Shown here: positions 37,486 to 46,164 of the stretch, one piece after another
Numbering within the stretch: the stretch's first letter is position 1
Layout: each line of letters opens with the position of its first letter
NCBI GenBank assembly: GCA_937776645.1
Contig: CALMRI010000008.1
Location: forward strand, 1-52,843
Reading direction: 5' to 3'
Origin: an uncultured Alphaproteobacteria bacterium
GTDB taxonomy: Bacteria; Pseudomonadota; Alphaproteobacteria; Thalassobaculales; Thalassobaculaceae
DNA length: 52,843 nt
The notes under the pieces: generated by a model
Database searches by the model: none
What the model saw: only the letters and a program-made list of their open reading frames with translations
What the model was told of the DNA's origin: nothing
Translations under genes and position numbers: made by a program

Positions 37486-38901
37486 ATGGATGCCGAGGAA
37501 TTTCGCAAGCACGCCCATACCATGGTCGACTGGATGGCGGACTATATCGACCGGGTCGAGGACTATCCGGTTCGCGCCCAGACGGCCCCCGGCGATATCG
37601 CTGGGCGTCTGCCGAGCGAAGCGCCGGAAAATGGCGAGGCGATGGATGAGATCTTTGCCGATTTTAAATCGATCGTCGTGCCGGGTATCACCCATTGGCA
37701 GCACCCGAGTTTTTTTGCGTACTTTCCTGCCAATTCCAGTCCGCCCTCGATATTGGCGGAGATGCTGACCGCGAGTTTGGGCGCCCAGTGCATGCTCTGG
37801 CAGACCAGTCCGGCGGCGACGGAGATGGAAACCCTGATGATGGAGTGGCTGCGTCGGATGACTGGGTTGCCGGAGGGGTTACACGGGGTGATCCAGGACT
37901 CGGCGTCCGGCGCCATCCTCTGCGCCTTGCTGACGGCGCGGGAGAAGGCCACTGGGTGGACGAGCAATGCCGAGGGCATGGCGGCCTCGGTCTCAGTGGT
38001 CGCCTATACCTCGGAGCAGGCACATTCGGCGACCGAGAAGGGGGCGAAGATCGCCGGCTATGGCAAGGCCAATGTCCGGTTGATCGAAACGGATGAAAAT
38101 TTTGCCATGCGCCCGGAAGCCTTGCGGGCCGCGATCGAAGCCGACCGGGCGGACGGCCGAATTCCTACCTGTGTTGTCGCCTCGATGGGCACGACTGGGG
38201 TTGGTGCGGTCGATCCGTTGCGTCCGATTGGAGAGATCTGTCGCGACCACGATGTCTTCCTGCATGTGGACGCCGCTTGGGGTGGCTCGGCATTGATCCT
38301 GCCGGAAGAGCGCGGCATGGCTGACGGCGTGGAATTGGCCGACAGTCTCGTGTTCAACCCGCACAAATGGCTGATGACCAATTTCGACTGCTCAGCCCAT
38401 TATGTGAAGGACCCGGACGCACTTATCAGGACGTTGTCGATCCTGCCGGAGTTTCTGAAAAGCCGGGAGCAAGGCCAGATCATCGACTATCGCGACTGGA
38501 GCGTGCCGCTGGGCCGGCGTTTTCGGGCGCTCAAGCTCTGGTTTGTCATCCGCTCCCATGGGGTCGAGGGGTTACGGAAGATCTTGCGCCGACACATCGC
38601 GTTAGCCCGTGAGGCTGAAGGGTGGATCGCCGAAACGGCGGATTTCGAAATTGTCGCCGCTCGTTCCTTAGCGCTGTTCAATTTTCGTTACCGGCCGGAC
38701 AGTGTCGATGACGAAGCGGAACTCGATCGGTTGAACGAAACATTGCTGCACCGACTAAACGACGACGGCTCGACCTATTTCACGCAGAACCGGGTGCGCG
38801 GCGTCTATGCGATCCGTTGGGCCATCGGTCAGACCAATACCGAGAGGCGTCATGTGGAAGCGGCGTGGCGGATCATTCAGGATACGGCCCGCGATCTGTG
38901 A
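37486..38901 (+). CDS. Pyridoxal-phosphate-dependent aromatic-L-amino-acid-type decarboxylase (group II)
   Basis: A 471-residue group II PLP decarboxylase. The N-terminus (FRKHAHTMVDWMADYIDRVE) is that of DOPA/tryptophan decarboxylases; ITHWQHPSFFAYFPANSSPP and HVDAAWGGSALILPE are conserved, and the Schiff-base lysine is Lys294 in NPHKWLMTNFDCSA. It would decarboxylate an aromatic amino acid to the amine; exact substrate preference (Dopa, Tyr, Trp, Phe) cannot be read by eye. GAGGATAA precedes ATG 37486. It lies 45 bases after queG, with no evident pathway partner. Confidence 0.9.
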   Translation: MDAEEFRKHAHTMVDWMADYIDRVEDYPVRAQTAPGDIAGRLPSEAPENGEAMDEIFADFKSIVVPGITHWQHPSFFAYFPANSSPPSILAEMLTASLGAQCMLWQTSPAATEMETLMMEWLRRMTGLPEGLHGVIQDSASGAILCALLTAREKATGWTSNAEGMAASVSVVAYTSEQAHSATEKGAKIAGYGKANVRLIETDENFAMRPEALRAAIEADRADGRIPTCVVASMGTTGVGAVDPLRPIGEICRDHDVFLHVDAAWGGSALILPEERGMADGVELADSLVFNPHKWLMTNFDCSAHYVKDPDALIRTLSILPEFLKSREQGQIIDYRDWSVPLGRRFRALKLWFVIRSHGVEGLRKILRRHIALAREAEGWIAETADFEIVAARSLALFNFRYRPDSVDDEAELDRLNETLLHRLNDDGSTYFTQNRVRGVYAIRWAIGQTNTERRHVEAAWRIIQDTARDL

Positions 38902-38925
38902 CGAATTAGGTGGGATATGGTCGCG

Positions 38926-39100
38926 CTAATAGGCGAGCTGACCGAACAGGACCTCGAACGGTAGCATCACGTGCTCCTGATAGGCCGGTCGTTGGCGGAG
39001 CCGGGCGTACCAGGCCTCGACGTTCGAGATGTCGGGCCGTTCGATATCCATTTCGAAATAACGGAACAGCGTGGTGGTCGGCCGCAAGGATACCCAGCTC
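38926..39100 (-). pseudogene. Glutathione S-transferase C-terminal remnant
   Basis: The minus strand encodes FRYFEMDIERPDISNVEAWY, then RLRQRPAYQEHV, then MLPFEVLFGQLAY before a stop. This is the C-terminal end of a GST-like protein; just upstream, another frame gives IELGILAADHHA, the expected preceding helix, so a frameshift lies near 39070. The N-terminal thioredoxin-like domain is absent. The right edge, near 39100, is where an isocitrate-lyase-family fragment begins on the other strand. Confidence 0.65.
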
Positions 39101-39286
39101 AATGTCCAGCGTCTGACCGAGGTCGGGATCAAGTGGATCAACATAGGCGGCGCCTTATTCTATGCCTGCTATGGCTATCTGCGGCAAGCGGCGGAGAAAT
39201 TCATAGGATCGGGCACGCTCAACTGGACATCGACGGTTTTGGGCCGCATCTATCTCACCGATGCGATTGATAAGGCCACGGACTAA
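39101..39286 (+). pseudogene. Isocitrate lyase / PEP mutase family C-terminal remnant
   Basis: The plus strand encodes QRLTEVGIKWINIGGALFYA and YGYLRQAAEKFIGSGTLNW before a TAA at 39284-39286. This matches the C-terminal helices of the isocitrate lyase / phosphoenolpyruvate mutase superfamily (the GVRRISVGGAL-type motif). The catalytic core (KKCGH region) is missing. It abuts the GST remnant in the opposite orientation. Confidence 0.55.
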
Positions 39287-39310
39287 TAGCTAAACGCGGT
39301 TTCTCAGTGG

Positions 39311-40207
39311 TTATTTTTGTGGAACCGTGCCATCCGGCAGCCCTTCGACATGCCGGCAGATATCTCCTGGCCGGGTTAGCCAGATCCTATCGCGATGACT
39401 CAGGATATGCTCGAACGCCCGGCGCAGCTCCCTTATCCTGTAGGGCCGGCCAACGACGAATGGGTGCAAGGAAATTGGGCAGACAGTGGGATGCCCGTCA
39501 CGCTCCGACTGTTCCAGCATTTCGTCGAAATTGTCGATCAGCATGTCAGTGAACTCCGCCGACGTATAGCGGTACCAGACGATCCCCCGGTTGTCGTTCG
39601 CCTCGACGGGATAGGGCATCGAAAGAATGCGTCCCCTTCGTGTCTTCATCCAGATTGGCTGATCATCCATGGTCCAATCCATGACATAGCGGTATCCAGC
39701 CTCCTGCAGCAGATCCATCGAGACTTCGCTGTTGGAAAGCCAGGGGCTCATCCATCCGGTGGGTGCCTTGCCTTCGTGGCGTGTGATGATCTCTGTGCAT
39801 TCCTGGATCAACTGGCGTTCCTGCGCTTCGGGGAGCTGACCCTGCTCATCGGAATTGCTGTAGCCATGCCCGAGGAATTCGTCACCACGGGCCCGGATCC
39901 GCTCGGGGATATCCGGGCAGGTTTCATAGATCGCTGTATTGATCTGGTGCTGCACCGGAATATCTAATGAATCGAACAGATCCATCAGCCGCCAAAACCC
40001 GACCCGATTGCCGTAATCGCGCCATGAATAAATACTGTGACTGACTGCTTGGTCTGGCGGGGCAATCGCCGCGCCCTTGCCTTCTCCATAGCTGAAGGCT
40101 TCGATATTCATCGCGACATAAACCGCCAGTTTGCTGCCGTTTGGCCACTCGTATTGAGGTCGCGAGGGTAGGCTAGAATAATTGTATCGACCGTGGTCCT
40201 TCAGCAT
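39311..40207 (-). CDS. Polysaccharide deacetylase family protein, PuuE/allantoinase-like
   Basis: A 298-residue NodB-homology-fold protein starting MLKDHGRYNYSSLPSRPQYE. It has FLGHGYSNSDEQGQLPEAQE, the PTGWMSPWLSNSEVSMDLLQ segment and a late SLHPFVVGRPYRI. The pattern matches the intracellular PuuE-like branch (metal-independent allantoinase and relatives acting on cyclic amides) rather than secreted chitin or peptidoglycan deacetylases; no signal peptide is seen. GGAGACG precedes the ATG. It follows the acetamidase/formamidase gene by 23 bases. Confidence 0.8.
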   Translation of the reverse strand: MLKDHGRYNYSSLPSRPQYEWPNGSKLAVYVAMNIEAFSYGEGKGAAIAPPDQAVSHSIYSWRDYGNRVGFWRLMDLFDSLDIPVQHQINTAIYETCPDIPERIRARGDEFLGHGYSNSDEQGQLPEAQERQLIQECTEIITRHEGKAPTGWMSPWLSNSEVSMDLLQEAGYRYVMDWTMDDQPIWMKTRRGRILSMPYPVEANDNRGIVWYRYTSAEFTDMLIDNFDEMLEQSERDGHPTVCPISLHPFVVGRPYRIRELRRAFEHILSHRDRIWLTRPGDICRHVEGLPDGTVPQK

Positions 40208-40230
40208 TGCGCGTCTCCACTAGAGGGGGC

Positions 40231-41166
40231 TCAAAGGGCGGTTTTCGGCAACACCACGTGAATGCCCTTATTGCCGTTGACGATTTGCGTCACCCGTAGA
40301 TCGGCAGCGAGCGAACACAGCGCGTAGGCCTGGGCGCGGTTGAGGTTGGTCCGCGCCACAATTAGGGCGATCATCTGCCGCAGCGCTTCCTTGGCGGCAT
40401 CATCCAGGTCTTCGTCGAAAGCCATGGTGATGAAGGCGTCCTTGGTCTCGGCACGGGGCAGATCCAGGCTCATGTCGTCGCGTATTGTTAATCTGAAAGT
40501 GCCGGATAACGCCGTCTCGATCGCGGTGACACAAACTTCTCCGTCACCCTGGCAGCCATGACCGTCTCCGGCGGAGAATTGCGCTCCATCGACGAAGATC
40601 GGCAGAAACAATGTGGTGCCGGCGATCAGCTCCTTATTGTCCATGTTGCCGCCATGGGCACGTGGCTGGATCGAACTGATCATCCCCCAGGCGGGCGGTG
40701 GGGCGCAGCCCATGACCCCGAAAAACGGCCGAAGTGGTAGCCGGGTGCCCCAGGGAAGTTCGCCCTCGTTGGTATCCGCGTGCAGCCGAATGGTCATCTG
40801 GGTTGTCTCGTCGAATTCTCCCGGTAGGCCGCCGGAGAGGGGACGCACGAAATTGTAACCCCAGTCCTGGCGCAGCCCGACATCGATAATATCAACCTGG
40901 AGCACCTGGCCGGCCCTGGCACCCTGAACCCGGACTGGCCCGGTCAGCATGTGGCCGGGCATCTTGCGCGGCACTTGGGCGTGAATCTCCAGAAGTTCCG
41001 GCGGCACATGATAGCCTTCACCGGGTAAGGTCTCGGGGCCGCCGGAAACTGATTCAAGCGTTACCGTGTCTCCCGAGGCGACTTCCAGAACTGGATCGAG
41101 CGCGGCATCGAAATAGCCCCAATGGACGGTCGAAGGCGAGGCGGCAAGATGGTGCGTGGTGGTCAT
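40231..41166 (-). CDS. Acetamidase/formamidase family protein
   Basis: A 311-residue protein of the FmdA/AmdA family. Characteristic segments are VHWGYFDAALDPVLEVASGD, PEDLPG-like SGGPETLPG, LTGPVRVQGARAGQVLQVDI, PFFGVMGCAPP and the metal-site region SAGDGHGCQGDGEVCVTAIE. Family members hydrolyse short-chain amides to the acid and ammonia. The start at 41166 follows GGAGCG; an open frame reaches 41229. It is probably cotranscribed with the deacetylase-family gene. Confidence 0.9.
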   Translation of the reverse strand: MTTTHHLAASPSTVHWGYFDAALDPVLEVASGDTVTLESVSGGPETLPGEGYHVPPELLEIHAQVPRKMPGHMLTGPVRVQGARAGQVLQVDIIDVGLRQDWGYNFVRPLSGGLPGEFDETTQMTIRLHADTNEGELPWGTRLPLRPFFGVMGCAPPPAWGMISSIQPRAHGGNMDNKELIAGTTLFLPIFVDGAQFSAGDGHGCQGDGEVCVTAIETALSGTFRLTIRDDMSLDLPRAETKDAFITMAFDEDLDDAAKEALRQMIALIVARTNLNRAQAYALCSLAADLRVTQIVNGNKGIHVVLPKTAL

Positions 41167-41316
41167 GGAACGCTCCAGAATGGGACGGTACCTACACGGT
41201 AGCCCGTTGCGCCCGTGGCTGTCATGCATAGCCTATCCAGGGTCGTATACCCATCAGGCGCAGGATATTGGCTTGGCCTCGGATACCTAGTGATGCGACC
41301 GAGTTCGATCAGATCA

Positions 41317-42651
41317 CTAGCCGGCCTCGGAAGCCAGAAACGAATCCAGCCATCGCGCCGTCCGCAGGAGCTTGCCTTCCTCGCCGCGTTTCCCGACCAA
41401 CTGGACGCCCAACGGCATTCCATCGACGGTCAGGCGTGGTAGCGAGATACAGGGAACCCCGAGATAGGTCCACAGGCCGTTGAAGATCGCTGATCCAGTG
41501 GTCTCGAAGCCATGTGGCGCCGGGCCTGCCGCGGGTAAGCACAGGACCGCGTCATAGCGCTCCAGCAGGGTTTCAAAATCGTCGTGGATGGTTTCTCGCT
41601 TGGTCAATGCTTCGACGTAATCCCGCGCCGGGGTATCTTTGTTCGCTTGTAAACGGGCCCGTAATTTCTCGCTGAGAAGCTCAGGCCGTTCATCGAGATG
41701 GCCACCATAGTAATGGGCGTTCTCACCGGCAAAGATCGCCGCGTGAAGATCGATGACGCGATCGAAAGGCGCTGGCAGGTCGGCTTCCTGGCATGACGCG
41801 CCCAGACGCCTCGCAACGTCGGTGATCGCTTCTTGCGCTCCGCTATCGGCTTGCTCCCATGCCGGCGTTTTCAGAAATGCGAAACGCGGCGGCGCGGCGG
41901 GTTTGGTTCGATAGGCTGCGCGGAGGCTGGCACGGTTGCCGGCATGGCTTTGCGGGTCGCGGGGGTCATGGATTGATAGGCTGTCGGTGATAAGCGCCAG
42001 ATCCTCAATCGTGCGGCCGTAAACCCCGAGAGTGTCCAGGGTATGGGACTGCAGGAGCACTCCGCCGCGTGGAATCAACCCCAGGGTCGGCTTCAAGCCG
42101 TAAACACCATTGAACGAGGCGGGGCGAATGACCGAACCTCCGGTTTGCGTCCCCAGCGCCAGCGGCATATGGAAATCGGCCACGCCGGCGCCGGAGCCGG
42201 CTGAGGACCCGCCGGGGCTATACTCAAGGTCATGGGGATTGCGGGTCTTGCTGGAATTGATATTCGCGAGTTCCGTGGTCACGGTCTTACCCATGATGAT
42301 CGCGCCGGCTGCTCGCAAGGCGGCGACGCAAGTTGCATCGAGCGACGGTTGACGGCCCTGATAGATCGGCGATCCATTTTCGGTCGGCATATCGGCGGTA
42401 TCGATGATATCCTTGATCCCCACTGGCAACCCGTGCAGCGGCCCCAGATCGCCGCCGTTGGCACGGTGAGTATCGGCGGCCCGCGCCTGCTGCAGGGCGT
42501 GGTCCGGGTCGATATAGGCCCAGGCCCGCACATCGTCTTCCCGTTCCGTGACGCGGCCCAAACAATCGCGCATCAATTGCTCGGCGGAAAAATCACCTGC
42601 GGCAAGACCCGATGCCGCTTGCGTGGCGGTAAGTTCATTGAGAGTGCTCAT
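41317..42651 (-). CDS. Amidase, amidase-signature family
   Basis: A 444-residue amidase with Lys80 (GIKDIIDTADMPTENG), the GGSSAGSG motif at 147-154 and the nucleophile Ser173 (TGGSVIRPASFNGVYG). It is a complete amidase-signature enzyme that would hydrolyse an amide produced or used in the neighbouring pathway. ATG 42651 follows AAGG. It lies 40 bases after the racemase-like gene, with acetamidase/formamidase and the PuuE-like protein further along the same strand. Confidence 0.9.
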   Translation of the reverse strand: MSTLNELTATQAASGLAAGDFSAEQLMRDCLGRVTEREDDVRAWAYIDPDHALQQARAADTHRANGGDLGPLHGLPVGIKDIIDTADMPTENGSPIYQGRQPSLDATCVAALRAAGAIIMGKTVTTELANINSSKTRNPHDLEYSPGGSSAGSGAGVADFHMPLALGTQTGGSVIRPASFNGVYGLKPTLGLIPRGGVLLQSHTLDTLGVYGRTIEDLALITDSLSIHDPRDPQSHAGNRASLRAAYRTKPAAPPRFAFLKTPAWEQADSGAQEAITDVARRLGASCQEADLPAPFDRVIDLHAAIFAGENAHYYGGHLDERPELLSEKLRARLQANKDTPARDYVEALTKRETIHDDFETLLERYDAVLCLPAAGPAPHGFETTGSAIFNGLWTYLGVPCISLPRLTVDGMPLGVQLVGKRGEEGKLLRTARWLDSFLASEAG

Positions 42652-42691
42652 CGGAATACCTTTCAAGGTGTTTGGGGTAAGGTGTTTGGGT

Positions 42692-43399
42692 CTAGTCGGT
42701 CGGGCCAAAGTGGTTCAGTTTATCCTCGGACGCTTCAGGATAAAGATGCAACACCGCCGCCTTCATCCGTTCAACCGCGGCGTCCGGCGCCGTCAGCACG
42801 GGGATGGACAGGACTTTAGAAACTGCGTCCTTGGCCTGGGCGGTCGAGAATTGGGCCAACATGACCGCATCGCAATCCTTCAAGGCTGGCGCCGCCTCGG
42901 CTAATAATTGATTATGGGCCATCGCGTCACCCTGCCGCAGCGCCGCTAGCGCTTCGCCGACCAGACACGGCGCCAAGGTGGCATCCAAGTTGCGCCTATC
43001 CGCCAATTCTTCGAATTCCGCCCGCATCGAGGCGACACTTCCCTGGAAGGTGACCAGCATGCCGATCCGCTGTCCGACCTCAAGCGCCGCATCGAACATC
43101 GCCTCATTGGGCTTCAGGACCGGCACCGGCGCATCCCGGGCTAGCACCTCAATCGCCGGGCCAAAAGCAGAGCAGGTGAACAAAATGCCATCGGCGCCGA
43201 TCGATAAGGCATAGTCGCCGAGCACTCTGAAGCGATCCATCATCGATCTGTCGAGATGGCCGGTAACTGCCCGGTCGCGGCTAAGCGAGTCATCGAGCAG
43301 GTTCACCGTTTCGGCCTCCGGCCAGGTTTTAGCGAAAGCATCCGCTATCGGTTGAACCGCCATCGGTATGGCATGGATAAGAACGATGCGGTGGGCCAT
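42692..43399 (-). CDS. Aspartate/glutamate racemase family protein
   Basis: A 235-residue protein of the Asp/Glu/hydantoin racemase superfamily. The first half shows GADGILFTCSAFGPAIEVLA, with the first catalytic cysteine at Cys76, and VPVLKPNEAMFDAALEVG. In the second half, where a second cysteine is expected, the sequence is AVMLAQFSTAQAK, lacking Cys at that position. It may therefore not be a two-base racemase but another reaction of the fold, such as maleate isomerase- or decarboxylase-like chemistry. GGGGAAG precedes ATG 43399. It is first of a minus-strand amide-catabolism series and divergent from the flavin monooxygenase. Confidence 0.82.
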   Translation of the reverse strand: MAHRIVLIHAIPMAVQPIADAFAKTWPEAETVNLLDDSLSRDRAVTGHLDRSMMDRFRVLGDYALSIGADGILFTCSAFGPAIEVLARDAPVPVLKPNEAMFDAALEVGQRIGMLVTFQGSVASMRAEFEELADRRNLDATLAPCLVGEALAALRQGDAMAHNQLLAEAAPALKDCDAVMLAQFSTAQAKDAVSKVLSIPVLTAPDAAVERMKAAVLHLYPEASEDKLNHFGPTD

Positions 43400-43517
43400 G
43401 GTCTTCCCCGGCTTGATCATGAAGTGCGATCGGCCAACAATGCCTAGGTTTCGTTGAGCGCGCCATGGCGATAAATGTCGTGCTCGGTTTTCATTCTCTT
43501 TGAAGGGGCGTGACGTT

Positions 43518-44987
43518 GTGAGCAATCCGCCCATCGGTCTGACCGCGCTCGGCGAGCGGCTGCGCCATGATCTTGAAATTTTGCAATATCCACCGTCTGA
43601 GTGGGTGATCCCGCACCTGAACGGTAACGGCAACGGGGACCGGGTGACCGATGTGGTGGTGATCGGGGCTGGGATGTGCGGCCTGGCTGCTGGTTTCGCG
43701 CTGTACCGGGCCGGGATCTCTAATATCCGCATTCTCGATGCGAGTGAAGCGGGGCGCGAAGGGCCTTGGGTCACCTACGCCAGGATGGAGACATTGCGCT
43801 CGCCGAAGCATCTGGCGGGACCTGCCATGGGAGTGGCGAGCCTGTCGTTTCGCGCCTGGTATGAGGCACGCTGGGGCGTCGACGCCTGGGAAGATCTGGG
43901 CAAGATCCCCACGGCTATGTGGATGGGCTATCTGATTTGGTACCGCGAGGTGCTAGGCCTGCCGGTCGAGAACGACCGGCAGGTCGTAGCGATCGACCCG
44001 GCGGAGCATGGTTTCGATCTGCGCGTGAGCGGCGCATCTGGCGTCGAGACCATCGCGGCGCGCCGGGTGGTGTTGGCGACCGGCCGTGAGGGCATGGCCT
44101 TGCCACGAGTACCGCCGCCGCTCCGGGATTTCGTCGGGCCAAGGTGTCGGCATTCTTCCGAGGCGATCGATTTTGCTGGCATGGCCGGCCAGTCGGTTGC
44201 GGTGATCGGCTTTAGCGCCTCGGCCATCGATAACGCCGCCGAGGCCTTGGAGGCCGGCGCAGCCGAGGTTCACCTGGTGGTTCGATCGCCTAGTGTTCCT
44301 CGGGTGAACAAGATGAAGAGCACGGGTTATCCCGGATTCACTTATGGTTTCCCGGCGCTCCCAGCAGAAGCCCGGCTTGATCTGTTATCCTATGTGTTTC
44401 GCTTTCGGGTTGCGCCGCCCCGAGATTCTGTACGCCGGGTCTGGCGACACCCGAAAGTCCGACTCCATCTGGATGCGGAGGTGCTCGATGCGCGCTGGAG
44501 TGGCGAACAGATCAGCCTTGTGGCGGGTGACAAGACCGTGATTGTCGATCATGTGATCCTTGGCACCGGATTCCATATCGACGTGACCGCGCCGCCGGAG
44601 ACCCGCCGGCTCACTGATCAGATTCGAACATTTCGCGACACGGTGACCAATTCACCGGGCATTTATCTGGAGGAATTCCTCGATTTTCCCGATCTTGGAC
44701 CGGCGTTCGAGTTCCAGGAACGCACGCCTAGCAGCGCCCCTTATCTGGGACATCTGCATAACTTCACCTTTGCCGCCACGGTTAGCCATGGCAATGTCAG
44801 CGGCGATATCCCTTGTGTCAGCGAGGGCGCCGACCGACTGGCACGGGGGATCGCGGCGGGGTTCTTCAACGAGGATTTTCCTATGTATTTAGCCAATCTG
44901 CATGCCCATGAAGATCCGGAGTTGTTTGGCGACGAGATCCCTGGAAATGACGCGTGGTCGCCTCCTCTTGACCCACGATACCCTTGA
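43518..44987 (+). CDS. FAD/NAD(P)-binding flavin-containing monooxygenase-like protein
   Basis: A 489-residue two-dinucleotide-fold flavoprotein. The FAD-binding GxGxxG lies near residues 50-55 (VVVIGAGMCGLAAGFALYRA), and the NAD(P)-binding Rossmann motif near 228-235 (VAVIGFSASAIDNAAEAL), where the usual third glycine is replaced. GTG 43518 is the likely start, with AAGGGG just upstream. Members hydroxylate nitrogen, sulfur or carbon atoms, or act as Baeyer-Villiger enzymes. It leads a plus-strand unit with the dipeptidase-like gene. Confidence 0.83.
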   Translation: MSNPPIGLTALGERLRHDLEILQYPPSEWVIPHLNGNGNGDRVTDVVVIGAGMCGLAAGFALYRAGISNIRILDASEAGREGPWVTYARMETLRSPKHLAGPAMGVASLSFRAWYEARWGVDAWEDLGKIPTAMWMGYLIWYREVLGLPVENDRQVVAIDPAEHGFDLRVSGASGVETIAARRVVLATGREGMALPRVPPPLRDFVGPRCRHSSEAIDFAGMAGQSVAVIGFSASAIDNAAEALEAGAAEVHLVVRSPSVPRVNKMKSTGYPGFTYGFPALPAEARLDLLSYVFRFRVAPPRDSVRRVWRHPKVRLHLDAEVLDARWSGEQISLVAGDKTVIVDHVILGTGFHIDVTAPPETRRLTDQIRTFRDTVTNSPGIYLEEFLDFPDLGPAFEFQERTPSSAPYLGHLHNFTFAATVSHGNVSGDIPCVSEGADRLARGIAAGFFNEDFPMYLANLHAHEDPELFGDEIPGNDAWSPPLDPRYP

Positions 44988-45004
44988 GCAACCGGAGCAA
45001 CAGC

Positions 45005-45982
45005 ATGACGACCGACTATGATGACGCCGTCTTGATCGATGGCCTAGTGATATCGAATTTTTCCCGCGCGATCTTCGAGGACATGGCCAAGGGCGGGATC
45101 ACCGCTGCCAACTGCACCTGCAGCGTTTGGCATGACTTTCGAGCGACCATGGCCAATATCGCCCAATGGAAGCGCTGGTTCGCCGAGCATGATGATCTGA
45201 TCCTTCAGGTCCATGGGGTTGACGATATCCGTCGGGCCAAGGCCGAGGGCAAGGTCGGGATCATTTTGGGATGGCAGAACACCAGCGGCATCGACAACGA
45301 TGTAGCCAATCTGGCGTTGTTTCGCGACCTTGGCGTCCGGGTCATGCAGCTCACCTACAACTCGCAAAATCTGGTGGGGTCTGGTTGCTGGGAAAGCCGT
45401 GACGGCGGGCTGAGTGACTTTGGCCGGCATGTCATCGATGAGATGAACCGACTTGGTATCCTGATTGATCTCTCCCATGTTGGGCCGGTCACCAGCGACG
45501 AGGCGATCAAGCATTCCAAGGTGCCGGTTGCCTATACTCATTGCTGCCCGATGCTGAAGCAGCACGCCCGTAACAAGACCGACGCGCAACTGCGGACCAT
45601 CGCCGATGCCGGCGGCTTCGTGGGCTTCGCCAGTTATACCCCGTTCTTGCCCAAGGGAGAGGACAGCAGTCTCGACGATTGCGTCGCCGCCATGGACTAT
45701 TTGATTGATCTTGTGGGCGAGGCGAACGCTGGCATCGGCACCGATTGGGTTCAGGATCAGGATATAAGCTTCTTCAATTATTTGTCTTCGGACAAGGGCA
45801 AGGGCCGATCCACCTCGACCCCACATAAGAAAGTTCCGAGCATGCCGAAGGGTTTGGAAACATTGGGAGGCTTCCGTAATTTCATTCCGGCGATGGAGCG
45901 GGCCGGCTGGTCCGAGACGCGGATCCGGGCTGTCTTGGGCGAGAACTGGCTGCGTTTCCTGGGGGAGATATGGGACAGGTGA
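45005..45982 (+). CDS. M19 membrane-dipeptidase-like protein with altered metal site
   Basis: A 325-residue peptidase M19-like TIM barrel: DLGVRVMQLTYNSQNLVGSG, ILIDLSHVGPVTSDEA, VAYTHCCPM and GIGTDW are conserved landmarks. The N-terminal HxD metal ligands are replaced (IDGLVISNFSRAIF), and the bridging Glu region reads GWQNTSG. A subfamily with this altered site is, from memory, frequent in alphaproteobacteria, so it may act on something other than dipeptides. GGAGC precedes ATG 45005; an upstream TTG at 44984 overlaps the monooxygenase stop. Confidence 0.82.
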   Translation: MTTDYDDAVLIDGLVISNFSRAIFEDMAKGGITAANCTCSVWHDFRATMANIAQWKRWFAEHDDLILQVHGVDDIRRAKAEGKVGIILGWQNTSGIDNDVANLALFRDLGVRVMQLTYNSQNLVGSGCWESRDGGLSDFGRHVIDEMNRLGILIDLSHVGPVTSDEAIKHSKVPVAYTHCCPMLKQHARNKTDAQLRTIADAGGFVGFASYTPFLPKGEDSSLDDCVAAMDYLIDLVGEANAGIGTDWVQDQDISFFNYLSSDKGKGRSTSTPHKKVPSMPKGLETLGGFRNFIPAMERAGWSETRIRAVLGENWLRFLGEIWDR

Positions 45983-46074
45983 CACCGCCGCCCCATCGGT
46001 CTCGTCGAGTGGTGTTCCTGCGTGATGTCGTGATATTGCTGGCCGTCGTCGCGGTGGTCGGCGGCGCGCTTTAG
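45979..46074 (+). CDS. 31-residue single-span membrane peptide
   Basis: GTG 45979 overlaps the TGA of the dipeptidase-like gene (GTGA) and opens a 31-codon frame ending at TAG 46074. The peptide has an arginine-rich start (TPPPHRSRRVVFLRD) followed by a single strongly hydrophobic segment (VVILLAVVAVVGGAL), a classic positive-inside membrane anchor. No homologue is recognised. The overlap suggests translational coupling. It could be a real small membrane protein or chance coding in GC-rich DNA. Confidence 0.45.
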   Translation: MTPPPHRSRRVVFLRDVVILLAVVAVVGGAL

Positions 46075-46164
46075 GCGGTGCGAGCGCTGTGCCGGGCCGG
46101 CGCCGATTGCTCTTGGACAACCCTCTATTAAAGTCCCTGTGTTTCCGTCACTTATTTCCAACCA

